DNA of 43,737 nucleotides from a virus (IMGVR_UViG_3300044712_000062:1-43737); one strand, 5' to 3'. Shown: positions 1 to 9,379, counted from the stretch's first letter. Translations and numbers: made by a program. The notes: a model not told the origin generated them from the letters alone.

Positions 1-429
1 TTAACACTACCTGCTCAATCAATCTTTGGTAAAGCTGAAAATGGCAAGATGCCTTTGGAAGCATACGTCCGTTTACTCGGCACAAACAATGTATCAGTGA
101 CCTCTGTAGTTACAGAGATGCGTTTTGACACGTCAAGCGCCACACCAAAACTTACTTTTAAAGCAGTACGTTATTTGGAAGCTGATGAGTTTGCTAATGC
201 ACAAGCCAAAGGCAAGACAGCTGAAGCTAAGACAGCGATTGGTGCTACAGTTGGTGAATTAGATAAATCATTACCTGCACCGACACCTGCTCCTAAAGCA
301 GAAGCAAAGCCTGCACCTGCACCAAAGGCAGAAGCTGAGCCTGTTGATGAGCCAGTAAAGCGCCCTGCAAAGAAAGCGGATGCTGAGCCACCAAAAGACA
401 TCAACACTGTTTTAGACGACTGGACTTAA
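1..429 (+). CDS. Partial conserved phage protein, possible ssDNA-binding role (5' end outside window)
   Basis: The frame is open from base 1 with no start codon that fits, so the N-terminus lies outside the window; the ATG at 49 is internal. The visible part begins with LTLPAQSIFGKAENGKMPLEA, then a beta-type segment (VVTEMRFDTSSATPKLTFK), and from about residue 95 of the visible part a low-complexity Pro/Ala/Lys/Glu linker. It ends in an acidic tip, DINTVLDDWT. A folded domain, a disordered linker and an acidic tip with an aromatic residue is the layout of single-stranded DNA-binding proteins, and the gene sits two genes upstream of a primase-helicase. The role is inferred from layout and position; the fold is not proven. 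Confidence 0.6.
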   Translation, partial: LTLPAQSIFGKAENGKMPLEAYVRLLGTNNVSVTSVVTEMRFDTSSATPKLTFKAVRYLEADEFANAQAKGKTAEAKTAIGATVGELDKSLPAPTPAPKAEAKPAPAPKAEAEPVDEPVKRPAKKADAEPPKDINTVLDDWT

Positions 430-433
430 GAAA

Positions 434-455
434 GGTGGGGGGTACGCCCCCCTTC
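434..455 (+). promoter_or_regulatory. G6/C6 hairpin between the Shine-Dalgarno and the start codon of the HTH gene
   Basis: Six G (437-442) and six C (447-452) are separated by the loop TACG, with G434-C455 as a possible outer pair. The only purine-rich ribosome site, AAGG at 432-435, lies 24 bases before the ATG at 460, which is too far. If the hairpin folds, the unpaired spacer becomes about 8 bases. There is no T-run after the hairpin, so it is a poor intrinsic terminator. Confidence 0.5.
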
Positions 456-459
456 AAAT

Positions 460-690
460 ATGATTGGTTATTCACAACAACTAGTAAAAGCTAATAAAGC
501 TGCCGACCAAACACTCATGGGTGTACGGTTAGGGGCACTGTGTATTGAAAAAGACGTGCCTGTTACAAGGGTTGCGAAAGAGTTTGGTGTATCGAGGACA
601 GCTGTATACGCATGGTTTAAAGGCGAAAGCGAAATCCAGTCATTCAGACTCGTACGAGTATCAAAGATTATTAAAAAACTAACGGCGTAA
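460..690 (+). CDS. Small helix-turn-helix DNA-binding protein
   Basis: A 76-residue protein. Residues about 31-58 (VPVTRVAKEFGVSRTAVYAWFKGE) form a classic helix-turn-helix: a first helix with Ala in the usual position, a Gly turn, and a recognition helix starting SRTAVYAW, as in Cro/MerR/transposase-type HTH units. The C-terminus is basic (KIIKKLTA). It likely binds DNA, perhaps as a regulator of the early or replication region. It lies 30 bases after the SSB-like gene and 66 bases before the primase, so the three are probably co-transcribed. The start is uncertain because of the hairpin described at 434-455; an internal ATG at 517 would cut off the first 19 residues but keep the HTH. Confidence 0.7.
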   Translation: MIGYSQQLVKANKAADQTLMGVRLGALCIEKDVPVTRVAKEFGVSRTAVYAWFKGESEIQSFRLVRVSKIIKKLTA

Positions 691-720
691 GCCAACCGTT
701 GAGCCAGGTGCCACTGGCTT
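681..720 (+). promoter_or_regulatory. Tandem inverted repeats between the HTH gene and the primase
   Basis: Two inverted repeats follow each other around the HTH stop codon. AACGG (681-685) pairs with CCGTT (696-700), and AGCCAG (702-707) pairs with CTGGCT (714-719) around the loop GTGCCA. Neither is followed by a T-run. They could be an RNA structure controlling primase expression or an operator for the HTH protein; the sequence alone does not decide. Confidence 0.35.
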
Positions 721-756
721 GAAGGGATTATTGTCGGCGGAATTAGAGGAATAAGC

Positions 757-3597
757 ATGACCTCATGGAGTTCTTTTCTCTCCACGGTGCTACCCGAAGA
801 AGGTACTGGGTACTACTGTATAGGGAGTTTCAAAAAAGGAACGACGCCTCGCCAAGATTTTGCAGATACGATTGAAGGTGCTGAAAAGTTAATCCAAAGT
901 GTGCTCGATGAAGAGCGTGATGTTTACTTTGGCGTATCAAAATTTATCACCAACGAAAATAGAAAAGCAATAAATGCTGGGTGGGTAAAAGCGTTTTTCC
1001 TAGATTTAGATTGTGGACAGAAGTACGTAGACGAAGGAAAGGGTTACTTAACACAGACTGAGGCATTAGCCGAGCTAAAAAGATTTTGTGACGAATTAAA
1101 ATTACCGAGACCGAACATCGTTAGTTCAGGTAACGGCATACACGTATCTTGGGCTTTGACCAGTACGTTGCTAAATACTGATTGGAAAGCTACTGCTGAG
1201 CTATTAAAGCGTCAAGCGGTGCAACGTAAGTTATTGACTGACCCATCTAAGGTTACTGACCTTGCGATGGTGCTACGTGTGCCTGACACATTAAACTTTA
1301 AGACCGACCCACCTAAAGAAGTTACGTGGTTGAAGAAGGCTGAAGCAGTAGACCCTGCTGAGTTTAAGAAGCTAGTATCAGAAGGCTTGGATAATCTTGG
1401 GCTTGATTTAACCAAGGCACCACGTCGCCCTATGGATGACACAACCCGTGCATTGTTGGGTAACTACGTGTCTAACTTTGGTGACATCATGAAGTCAGGT
1501 GGCTGTGCTCAGTTGATGCACATGTATAAGAACCAAGCTACGATTGAGGAGCCGTTGTGGCGTGCAGGTTTAGCGATTGCTCAGGTTTGTGAAGACCGTG
1601 ACTCAGCTATCCACAGGATGTCAGACAAGCACCCAAATTACTCAGCAAGAGAAACTGAGGAAAAGGCTAACTCAACAGGTGGTCCTTATAAGTGCAGTAC
1701 GATTGAGACGCTGAACCCAGGCGGTTGTGACGGTTGCCCAAACAAAGGCGTCATTACTTCACCTGTGCAGTTGTGCAAGAAGATTGCTAAGGCTACTGAA
1801 GAAGACAACGTCATCATCATGCCAAGCGTGGCTATTGGTAAGGAAATTACTTATAAGATTCCTGAGTTTCCACACCCATACTTCCGTGGCAAAAATGGTG
1901 GCGTGTACAAGCTAGGCTTCATTGATGAAGAAACAGGTGAAGTTAAAGAAAAGGACAGGCTCATCTACAAGTACGACTTTTATGTGGTGAAACGCATGGA
2001 AGATACTGAGTTGGGTTCTATGGTGTGGTTGCGTTTGCACCTTCCAAAAGACGGTGTTAGGGAGTTCGCCCTACCTGCAACTAGCATCATGGCATCTGAT
2101 GAGTTCAAAAAGATTGTTGCCAAGCAAGGTGTAATCGGCAACGCAAAACAAATGGCGGATGTAATGGAGTACATAACAAAGTTTGCACAAGAGCTACAAG
2201 ACCGTGAAGAAGCGGAGAAGATGCGTAACCAATTTGGTTGGTGTGATGATGACACTAAGTTCATTATTGCTGACCGTGAGATTTCTATTGATGGTATCAA
2301 CTATTCACCACCTTCTAACCAAACGCTAGCTACAGTCGGGTCACTCAAGCCACATGGCACTATGGACAACTGGCAACGAGTTATCAAGGTGTATAACACC
2401 CCAGGTAATGAAGCACGTGCGTTCTTGTTCTTTGCAGGGTTAGGTGCACCTATATTTACGTTTACCAAACTTAAAGGCTTGATATTTTCTATTACGGAAA
2501 ACGAATCAGGTACTGGTAAGACGTCTATTCAGCGTGTGATTAACAGTATTTATGGACACCCAACGGACACCATGTTGATTAAGCGTGACACCATGAAGTC
2601 CAAGTATCACCAAATGGGTGTGTTTAAAAACTTGCCTATCTGTATTGACGAGGTCACGGCTATGAAGCCCGAAGAAACTTCTGAGATTGCGTATGCGATT
2701 TCTCAAGGGCGCTCAAACAACCGTATGAAGAACACCTCTAACGAGATGCGTGTCAATAACACCACATGGTCTTTGCCTTGCTTCATGTCAGGTAACGATT
2801 CTATGCACGAGGTTATTGCGGCTTTGAAGGCGACACCTGAAGCTGAGCAACTGCGTATTGTTGAAGTTGAGATTCAGAAAGACCCATCCTTAACCAAGGA
2901 AGAATCTGATGAGTTGTTTGACCGTGTATTGGAAGAAAACTACGGGCATGCCGCAGACATATTGCTACAACACTACGTGTCTTATTTGCCTGAAGTTAAA
3001 GAGCTTTTGTTCAAGACCCAAAAGGCTTTTGACAAGGATGCTAATTTATCTCAGAAGCAACGCTTCTATTCAGGTGGTGCGGCTATGGCTTTCACAGGTG
3101 CAATCATCGCCAAGAAACTAGGCTTGCATGATATTGACGTAGACCGTGTTTGGAAATGGGCTATCGGACACTTCAGCGACCTAAAAGAAAGCGTTAAACC
3201 TGCTAGCCGTGATGCGTTGGCTACACTGGGTCAATACTTGAACACCCATAACCGTAACTTGTTAGTTGTGGATTCTACTAGCGACAAGCGTACTGGCTTA
3301 ACTAAAGCACCATTACGTGAACCGTTTGGCGACTTGCGGGTTCGTTTTGAGCCTGACACAAGACATCTGTATATCGACCACGACCACTTGCAATCATGGT
3401 GTGTGGAAAGGCAGATTTCGTTCAAGGGCACTGTACGAGCTCTGAAAGAAAAGGCAAATGCAGAAGTCACTAAGAAGGCTATGGCTAAGGGTACGGCACT
3501 AAGCACCCCTGCTATCCCTGCAATTAAGATTGACGACAACCTCCTAAACCTAATGGATGTGGAGGCGTTCAAAGAAGCACCAGTTGATGATAAGTAA
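757..3597 (+). CDS. Primase-helicase fusion (archaeo-eukaryotic primase plus DUF927-like ATPase)
   Basis: A 946-residue replication protein that likely makes primers and unwinds DNA at the phage fork. The N-terminal part carries the AEP primase signature: an acidic pair in FFLDLDCG (D83, D85), a GIHVSW segment with H129, and the downstream motif VLRVPDTLNFK. Four cysteines (C313, C324, C327, C340, spacing C-x10-C-x2-C-x12-C) suggest a zinc or iron-sulfur site between the domains. The second half has a Walker A, ESGTGKTS (K588), and a Walker B, ICIDEV (D631, E632), in the style of DUF927 helicases. The start ATG is preceded by AGAGGA at good spacing. It ends overlapping the next small gene. 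The family call is by motif recognition and the helicase assignment is firmer than the exact primase subfamily. Confidence 0.88.
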   Translation: MTSWSSFLSTVLPEEGTGYYCIGSFKKGTTPRQDFADTIEGAEKLIQSVLDEERDVYFGVSKFITNENRKAINAGWVKAFFLDLDCGQKYVDEGKGYLTQTEALAELKRFCDELKLPRPNIVSSGNGIHVSWALTSTLLNTDWKATAELLKRQAVQRKLLTDPSKVTDLAMVLRVPDTLNFKTDPPKEVTWLKKAEAVDPAEFKKLVSEGLDNLGLDLTKAPRRPMDDTTRALLGNYVSNFGDIMKSGGCAQLMHMYKNQATIEEPLWRAGLAIAQVCEDRDSAIHRMSDKHPNYSARETEEKANSTGGPYKCSTIETLNPGGCDGCPNKGVITSPVQLCKKIAKATEEDNVIIMPSVAIGKEITYKIPEFPHPYFRGKNGGVYKLGFIDEETGEVKEKDRLIYKYDFYVVKRMEDTELGSMVWLRLHLPKDGVREFALPATSIMASDEFKKIVAKQGVIGNAKQMADVMEYITKFAQELQDREEAEKMRNQFGWCDDDTKFIIADREISIDGINYSPPSNQTLATVGSLKPHGTMDNWQRVIKVYNTPGNEARAFLFFAGLGAPIFTFTKLKGLIFSITENESGTGKTSIQRVINSIYGHPTDTMLIKRDTMKSKYHQMGVFKNLPICIDEVTAMKPEETSEIAYAISQGRSNNRMKNTSNEMRVNNTTWSLPCFMSGNDSMHEVIAALKATPEAEQLRIVEVEIQKDPSLTKEESDELFDRVLEENYGHAADILLQHYVSYLPEVKELLFKTQKAFDKDANLSQKQRFYSGGAAMAFTGAIIAKKLGLHDIDVDRVWKWAIGHFSDLKESVKPASRDALATLGQYLNTHNRNLLVVDSTSDKRTGLTKAPLREPFGDLRVRFEPDTRHLYIDHDHLQSWCVERQISFKGTVRALKEKANAEVTKKAMAKGTALSTPAIPAIKIDDNLLNLMDVEAFKEAPVDDK

Positions 3598-3787
3598 CGA
3601 AGGTATCCCAGTAGTAATCGAATGGCACAAGATGAGGCTGGGAACTTCTTTTTTCATCCCTGCGTTGGACACTGAGCCATTAATTACGCAAGTAGTTAGT
3701 GCAGGTAAGCAACGTGGGATAAAGCTAGTGTACAAGGAAGTTGTAGAAAATGGAAAAATCGGTATCCGATTCTGGCGCAAAGAATAA
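3587..3787 (+). CDS. Small unknown protein after the primase
   Basis: A 66-residue product starting MISNEGIPVVIEW and ending GIRFWRKE. The chosen ATG overlaps the last 11 bases of the primase gene, which suggests translational coupling. An ATG in the same frame at 3557 would add ten residues but lies deep inside the primase gene with no better ribosome site. The sequence is an alternating hydrophobic alpha/beta pattern with one Arg/Lys-rich end; I do not recognise a family. It is the last + strand gene before the terminator. Confidence 0.6.
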   Translation: MISNEGIPVVIEWHKMRLGTSFFIPALDTEPLITQVVSAGKQRGIKLVYKEVVENGKIGIRFWRKE

Positions 3788-3806
3788 TTTTAGGTTATCC
3801 TTCGCC

Positions 3807-3825
3807 TGTAAACCCCTTGTTTACA
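3807..3825. repeat. 7-bp inverted repeat in the convergent junction
   Basis: TGTAAAC (3807-3813) and GTTTACA (3819-3825) are perfect inverted copies around the loop CCCTT. The element lies in the 91-base gap between the last + gene and the end of the - strand operon. It could be half of a bidirectional termination region or a protein-binding site. Confidence 0.45.
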
Positions 3826-3851
3826 ACCTCCTTTGTAATACGTGAGTTGAT

Positions 3852-3876
3852 ACCCCGCCTAGTGCGGGGTTTTTTT
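3852..3876 (+). terminator. Rho-independent terminator of the + strand replication operon
   Basis: CCCCGC (3853-3858) pairs with GCGGGG (3864-3869) around the loop CTAGT and is followed at once by seven T (3870-3876). On the opposite strand the hairpin has no T-run, so it should mainly stop transcription of the + strand operon before it runs into the convergent late genes. Confidence 0.88.
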
Positions 3877-3878
3877 GT

Positions 3879-6800
3879 TTAGAAGTCAGCTTTTCTTCTA
3901 AGCCCTTGCACGAGTGGCGCCAAACGGTCTTTGCGTTCTTTAAGAATGGCTAACTCAGTTGCTTTCTCTTCTGCCGACATACCTTTTTCAGGGTTCTTTT
4001 CTCGGCTTGGTAGGTTACGCACGTAATTTTCCCTACGCTTTATGTTCTCCAACTCTTTAACTGTGCCAGCAGGATTGTGCATAAGGTCTTTGTACTTGTC
4101 ACGGTACGCTTCAGCCGCTTTGTTGTCGGTTTCGTTTAGCTTTTTGTACGTCTTTAACGCACGGTCAAACTCTTTTTTGGCTTCGTACAAATCTTCTGCG
4201 ACAGCCATATTTTCATCTCTGCTAAACGAAGCACCAACGCTAGGTAGCTTTGCCAATACTTCTTTTGTTGAGCGGGCAGGTCTAGGTATGTCACGGGCTT
4301 CTGAAATCAGCCCACCAAACAACATGTCAAACAACTGTGCTGTCGTACCAAAATAGCCTTTAACAAAGTGCTCAATCATCAACGGAGATGTATTTGTTGC
4401 GGCGCCTATAGCCTTTGCGTATTCAGCAGTAGTAGCGTTGAACTGTAGTCTAGGCTCTAAAGCTTTCATGTGCTCAGGCACAATGTCTTGCCCAGTATGG
4501 ATGTTGACACCCAACGCACCTTCAATAGTCGGTTTAAATAGCTGAGGCACACCTTCGCTAGGAGGTATAAGCGAGTTCAATGCAACGTTCTTTAGAGACC
4601 CCTTCAAAGATTTTGTATCTACGCCACGGTCTTCTAACTCACGGAACATATTTCTGTAAGCGTACTGCGCTAAAATGTGTGGCAACACATACACGTCTTC
4701 ACGAACTGCAAGACCCATACCATCTGTGCCAGGGATGTTAAAGATGCGGTTCTTAGCGGCACGACTGCGTTTTGCGTATTCATCTTCCTCATCAGCCATA
4801 TCACTGAGAGCGGCTAACAAGAAACTAAATGTAGCAATCTTAGCGGACACAATAGCTAAAGTTGCCAATCCCTGCGCACGTGTTTGGTAAGTGATACCTT
4901 TGCCTGATAGGGTCTTAAGTATGAGAGCCGCAGATTGTAGGTATGAGTTAAAGAAGATAACTGAACTGCTTAGTGAGTTAACGCCTTTGATACCGCTCTT
5001 GTTGCGGAAGTTCATAATCTCAACCACAGCAGTTTCAGCTTTTTGTGGTGTTGCACCTTCACTGCGTAGCTGGTTATAAACGGCTTGACGGATTATGTTT
5101 TCAGATGTTGCACCGAATCTATCTAATAAGTGCATTACTCTGCGGTACGCACTAGGTGGAACAATGTCTTGGGCATACTTAATTGAGTCTTCATCAAGCT
5201 GAGCGTTGTACTCGTGCGTGCTCAAAAGACCACGTCTAACTAAGTCTTTACGTGTTTGGCTCATACCAACAGTTGTTTTGACTGCTTCGCTAAGTAAGCG
5301 TACAACAAGAGCACCTGGGTTTCTAATACCTGATGTAAACATAGCCGCATACAAGTCGGCAGGGATTTGACCCACGGAGAACAACGGAATACGAGTGATG
5401 TTCTTTCTAGCAATATCGCTAGCGCCCTTGGCGATGCTCATCAATGGGTAGATGTACGCACCTTGCTGTACAAACGCTTGCGCAATTTCAGGGCTATCTA
5501 CGTTGTATGTACGTTCAACACCGTTTTCCATTACAGTGAAGTTACCCTTGTTTGGGTCTCTGCCTTCACGAACTTCGTCTGGTAAGTATGCCTTGTACTG
5601 GTCAAGCATACGTTTAATTTGGCGGTTACTTATAGACCCAGCAATAGCCCATTGCATCCACTGACGCATATTGGAAGTCACACTGGTTACTTCTTCCATC
5701 GAGCCTTTGTACTTAGCACGTAACGGTGCCATGGTCTCACGCAAACCTTTAGTCATTATTTGCTGAGCTTCTTCAGTTGCACTCTCGACATCACGGAAGA
5801 ACGGTACGTAGGCAGCCTCATCAAGCCATGTTTGGGCTTTTTCTTCTGTAAGAAGCCCTGTCTCTACCATTAAATCAACTACACGCTGACGCATTACGTT
5901 CCACACCCTAGTCGCTTCTTGGATTTCAGGGTGGTCGTTGTATAGCGCCATACCTGCCTTAATATTGGCACGGTCTTTGTGCATCATTTGGTCGGTGTAC
6001 AACTCGATACGTTCTTTGAGTTCTTTGACCAATTCTTTTTTAAGGTTAAGTTCTTTACGTGCTGTATCAATACGAGCATTTTCAGCTCTGTCAAAAGCTC
6101 TTTGTTCAGTTGCTGTGCGAGTGCCCGCAGGGGTTCTTTGACGTTTTACATCGTTCTCAAGGAAAGCAACACGATTTTCTGCACGAGTTAATTCTGACTT
6201 AGCTTTTATCAGCTTGTCATCTACGCTTTGTAAGCGGTTAGCTTCAAGGGCTTGGTCAATATAACTTAGAGCAACTTCAGGGGTAACACCTAAGCGTTTA
6301 GCTAGGGCATTAGCCAAGTCACCAAATACAGCCATGTTATCTTTATCAGCCGTTGGGTCGTACGTGTTTGTGATGGGGTCGTACTTCCAATTACCTCTAT
6401 CCATCATCTGCACGGCTAACTGTGCACGTTGTGTAATCTGTGCACCAATCAAACCAAGCATCGTGGCTTCAGCTTGTGCGTGGGTAATAGAGCCTTTCTT
6501 TTCTAGCTCCAAAGTTTCTTTACGCATCAAGTTTAAGAACGCCTGGTTATTAGCGGCGAAGTTTTGTAGGTTACCAAATACTGCACTACCAACGTTTAAG
6601 TTGCCATTTCTTACGGCTTGTAACTTATTAAGCGTACGTTTAAAGAAACTTGCTTTAGGTACTGGACCAGCACTTGCGGCAAACGCCGCTGAATCTTTCT
6701 CAGCTTTCTCAGCTTCAGGGGTACGTTGTACTTTAGCAACATCTAAATCAGCTTGTTGGCGTACACCAGCCTGCACATCTTCTTGCACCTTACGGCCTGT

Positions 6801-9371
6801 GGAAAGGGCGCCCTCGACAGCCATCAATGCACCCGCTAAAGCATCAATATCAGCAATACCAGATTGGTCAGGGCTAATACCCATAGCACGTAAAACAGCC
6901 CTAGCAAACTCAGTAAATACGTTTGAACGGCGGTATGGTGTATTGCGTAAATCGTTTTGGAAGTCAGGGTTAGACATGGCTTCTGAGGCAAACTCAGATA
7001 GGTCTTTCATGCCGTACTTGTCAATTAAATCAGGACGTGTTTTCTTAACGTGGTTGTACACATCTTTAAGGCTATTTAAACGAGTGTTACCGCCTAAGCC
7101 TCTAGCTTCACGTGCTTCAGATTGCCTAATCATAGCGTGCAAGAAACCATGCGTTGTTTCATGTAACACTGTATGGGAATCAATATTTCCAGTAGTAATC
7201 TGCACCGTGTCGGTGTTTGGGTCGTACTGAGCTGGGGCTCCATTAGTAACGTCTGGCGTTACTATTTCTACTTTAGGTAAGGTCTTGGCTTGTAATAAAC
7301 GTCTAGCTACTAACTTATCTAATGGAGTGTACTGGTCACTTGTAGCAATCTCTTCAAGCGCACCTTTAAGGTCACCCTGCGTAATGCGGTCTGCTAAATT
7401 GATTGTAGCCTTACCTTTTAGCTCACCCTCAATTTTAGGTGTTTTGGTTAGTGTACCCTGCCCAGTTTGGTCAACAACTCCTGTTCCTGCAACAGGTCCT
7501 CCAGCAGTTGGCTCAGTGCCAGCCAGTCCTGTAGTTGTAGGTGCTGTAGTTCCTTCGGCGGTTCCAGGTTGTCCACTAGGCATAGAAACGCTTGGCTCAC
7601 CTGTTCTGGTTTCAGCGATAGGTACTGTTCCTGTTTGCTCAACTGGGGCCTCCTGTCTTTGCTCAAATGCGTTGAGGTAATTCTCAACCGCAGCCATATC
7701 AATTTTAGCTTTCTTGATTGTATGCTTATCTACAGCATCAATAAACTTTTGCCTGTCTTCAGGGTCGGTCATATCAAGATTTAACAACTCTTGGCGAATC
7801 GGTGCTTTAGGTGCCAAACCAAACTTAGCTAGCACTTTCTTATTAACAATAGGTGACGGACCTTTTAGGTCAAGGTCATCCTTGGTCTTGTCAAATGAAA
7901 CGCCTTCTTTCTCAAGTTGTTTGCCTTCAGCACTAAGTTCTTCTTGGCGTGCAACAACCTGCTCAATCTGTGAATCAATAGCTTTAATCTGCTCAGTGAT
8001 AGCAGCTTTGCCATCTAGAGTTTTTTCAGCGTCACGAGCCTGTTCTAACTCAGCTTTTTGTTGGCCAAGTGCAGTGCCCTTGCGGTATAGCGTAACAAAC
8101 TCTTCACCTAAACGAATAGCTTTTTGTTGCCCAGTTTCTTGAACAAGTGGTTCAAGTTTGGAAATGTCGTCACGAATCGCAGCTGCTTGCTGTGGGTCTG
8201 TTGTTTCAGCTAACTGTTGTTTTAATGCAACAATCTGTTCTTCTGCACGGTCACTTGCTTCTTGACGTGCTTGTGCCTCAACGCTAACGTCGCCAGGTGT
8301 AACCTGATACGGCGCTTCTTCTTTAGTAAACAATTCACCCTGCTTAGTTAACGGAGCGGCTTGTGTAGTTTCGGTAGTTTCAGTCTGTACAGGGCGTAGC
8401 ACACCTGTCTGTGGGTCAATCTCAAACTTTGGCTCTTCTGTTGTAGAGGTAGTAGGCGGTGTTTTTGGACGAAAAGCTTCTCTAGTTCCTTGAGCACCTG
8501 CACCTAAACCGCCGCCTACAATAGCACCTTCAATCATTTGCTCGGCTAAGTCGCCGTAATCAACACCTCTTTTAGTGCCAGCTGTTCCGCCTAAATACCC
8601 AATACCTTCTTCAATAGCTTCTGTGCCCGACTGAATTGCGGTTTCTTTACCAATACGCCCAGCACCTGTTTTTGCGGCAGTTGGTTTAAATAGACGACCA
8701 GTAGCAGTTTTTTCTAAATACGTTTCTAAAAGCGCCGCCCCTGCTGCTGTAGCAACATCACTTATAGTTGCGTCTTTTAATTTCTTTTCATCGTTCTTAA
8801 TTCGCTCATTAAGAATTTCGTTTGTGCGAGCCGTTACATATGCTGGGGCAAGAGTTACGGCAGCTGCCATATCTGGCGTAGATGTAATTACACGCTCAGC
8901 AATAAACGGTATCAGTTTAAGTGGGTTTCCAGGTAGTTCACCTAGTTTTGTAGATGGTGAATACCCAATATCAGCACCCCAATTTTTTAAATTAGTTGCA
9001 GTGCTTTGTAGGTTTTTATAGGTATCAGGGTCAAAATTAATAGTCGGTACGGAAGACTTTTCTCTTAAAGCCTGCATACCCGCACGCTCTTCTTCCGTAA
9101 GGCTACCTTCCATTTTTTTACCAAGAGCTTCTGCGCCTCTAGTAAAACCTTCAAGACCTTGCCCAAGAACGGTAGAACCCCGTGCTAACAAACCCATTAA
9201 TGGGTTAGTAGTTTTAGTCTCTGTCTGTTGACGTTCAACAGGTACCTCTTCCACAGGTGGTACAGCAGGTGGAGCAGATGCGCCTAAGTAACTTAAAATC
9301 TTTTCTTTGGCTGCGTTGACGTCATCTGTAGCGACTTCATATCGCTGACCTTTGTATTCGTAGATAGGCAT
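3879..9371 (-). CDS. Giant polyvalent internal virion / ejection protein with HETTH metallopeptidase-like motif
   Basis: A 1830-residue protein, last gene of the late operon. The N-terminus (MPIYEYKGQRYEVATDD) is a short module also seen on other phage ejection proteins. Residues about 363-490 are a Gln/Glu-rich coiled coil, followed by a Pro/Thr/Gly linker (about 580-650). Residues 737-741 are HETTH in a VLHETTHGFLHAMI context, a zinc-peptidase-type motif. A second charged coiled coil lies near 1049-1126. Around 1454-1525 is a segment (FFNSYLQSAALILKTL, then a hydrophobic helix) resembling large polyvalent protein associated domain 38 (LPD38). Such proteins are packaged in the capsid and enter the host with the DNA. 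AAGG lies ahead of the ATG. The peptidase activity is inferred from the motif only. Confidence 0.8.
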   Translation of the reverse strand: MPIYEYKGQRYEVATDDVNAAKEKILSYLGASAPPAVPPVEEVPVERQQTETKTTNPLMGLLARGSTVLGQGLEGFTRGAEALGKKMEGSLTEEERAGMQALREKSSVPTINFDPDTYKNLQSTATNLKNWGADIGYSPSTKLGELPGNPLKLIPFIAERVITSTPDMAAAVTLAPAYVTARTNEILNERIKNDEKKLKDATISDVATAAGAALLETYLEKTATGRLFKPTAAKTGAGRIGKETAIQSGTEAIEEGIGYLGGTAGTKRGVDYGDLAEQMIEGAIVGGGLGAGAQGTREAFRPKTPPTTSTTEEPKFEIDPQTGVLRPVQTETTETTQAAPLTKQGELFTKEEAPYQVTPGDVSVEAQARQEASDRAEEQIVALKQQLAETTDPQQAAAIRDDISKLEPLVQETGQQKAIRLGEEFVTLYRKGTALGQQKAELEQARDAEKTLDGKAAITEQIKAIDSQIEQVVARQEELSAEGKQLEKEGVSFDKTKDDLDLKGPSPIVNKKVLAKFGLAPKAPIRQELLNLDMTDPEDRQKFIDAVDKHTIKKAKIDMAAVENYLNAFEQRQEAPVEQTGTVPIAETRTGEPSVSMPSGQPGTAEGTTAPTTTGLAGTEPTAGGPVAGTGVVDQTGQGTLTKTPKIEGELKGKATINLADRITQGDLKGALEEIATSDQYTPLDKLVARRLLQAKTLPKVEIVTPDVTNGAPAQYDPNTDTVQITTGNIDSHTVLHETTHGFLHAMIRQSEAREARGLGGNTRLNSLKDVYNHVKKTRPDLIDKYGMKDLSEFASEAMSNPDFQNDLRNTPYRRSNVFTEFARAVLRAMGISPDQSGIADIDALAGALMAVEGALSTGRKVQEDVQAGVRQQADLDVAKVQRTPEAEKAEKDSAAFAASAGPVPKASFFKRTLNKLQAVRNGNLNVGSAVFGNLQNFAANNQAFLNLMRKETLELEKKGSITHAQAEATMLGLIGAQITQRAQLAVQMMDRGNWKYDPITNTYDPTADKDNMAVFGDLANALAKRLGVTPEVALSYIDQALEANRLQSVDDKLIKAKSELTRAENRVAFLENDVKRQRTPAGTRTATEQRAFDRAENARIDTARKELNLKKELVKELKERIELYTDQMMHKDRANIKAGMALYNDHPEIQEATRVWNVMRQRVVDLMVETGLLTEEKAQTWLDEAAYVPFFRDVESATEEAQQIMTKGLRETMAPLRAKYKGSMEEVTSVTSNMRQWMQWAIAGSISNRQIKRMLDQYKAYLPDEVREGRDPNKGNFTVMENGVERTYNVDSPEIAQAFVQQGAYIYPLMSIAKGASDIARKNITRIPLFSVGQIPADLYAAMFTSGIRNPGALVVRLLSEAVKTTVGMSQTRKDLVRRGLLSTHEYNAQLDEDSIKYAQDIVPPSAYRRVMHLLDRFGATSENIIRQAVYNQLRSEGATPQKAETAVVEIMNFRNKSGIKGVNSLSSSVIFFNSYLQSAALILKTLSGKGITYQTRAQGLATLAIVSAKIATFSFLLAALSDMADEEDEYAKRSRAAKNRIFNIPGTDGMGLAVREDVYVLPHILAQYAYRNMFRELEDRGVDTKSLKGSLKNVALNSLIPPSEGVPQLFKPTIEGALGVNIHTGQDIVPEHMKALEPRLQFNATTAEYAKAIGAATNTSPLMIEHFVKGYFGTTAQLFDMLFGGLISEARDIPRPARSTKEVLAKLPSVGASFSRDENMAVAEDLYEAKKEFDRALKTYKKLNETDNKAAEAYRDKYKDLMHNPAGTVKELENIKRRENYVRNLPSREKNPEKGMSAEEKATELAILKERKDRLAPLVQGLRRKADF

Positions 9372-9379
9372 CGCTAACC

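Noticed and set aside
6334-7230. 298-residue open frame on the + strand
   Set aside because: It is antisense to the giant ejection protein, has no ribosome site or recognisable domain, and its Ser/Ala/Cys composition is what the reverse of Ala/Glu/Lys-rich coding gives.
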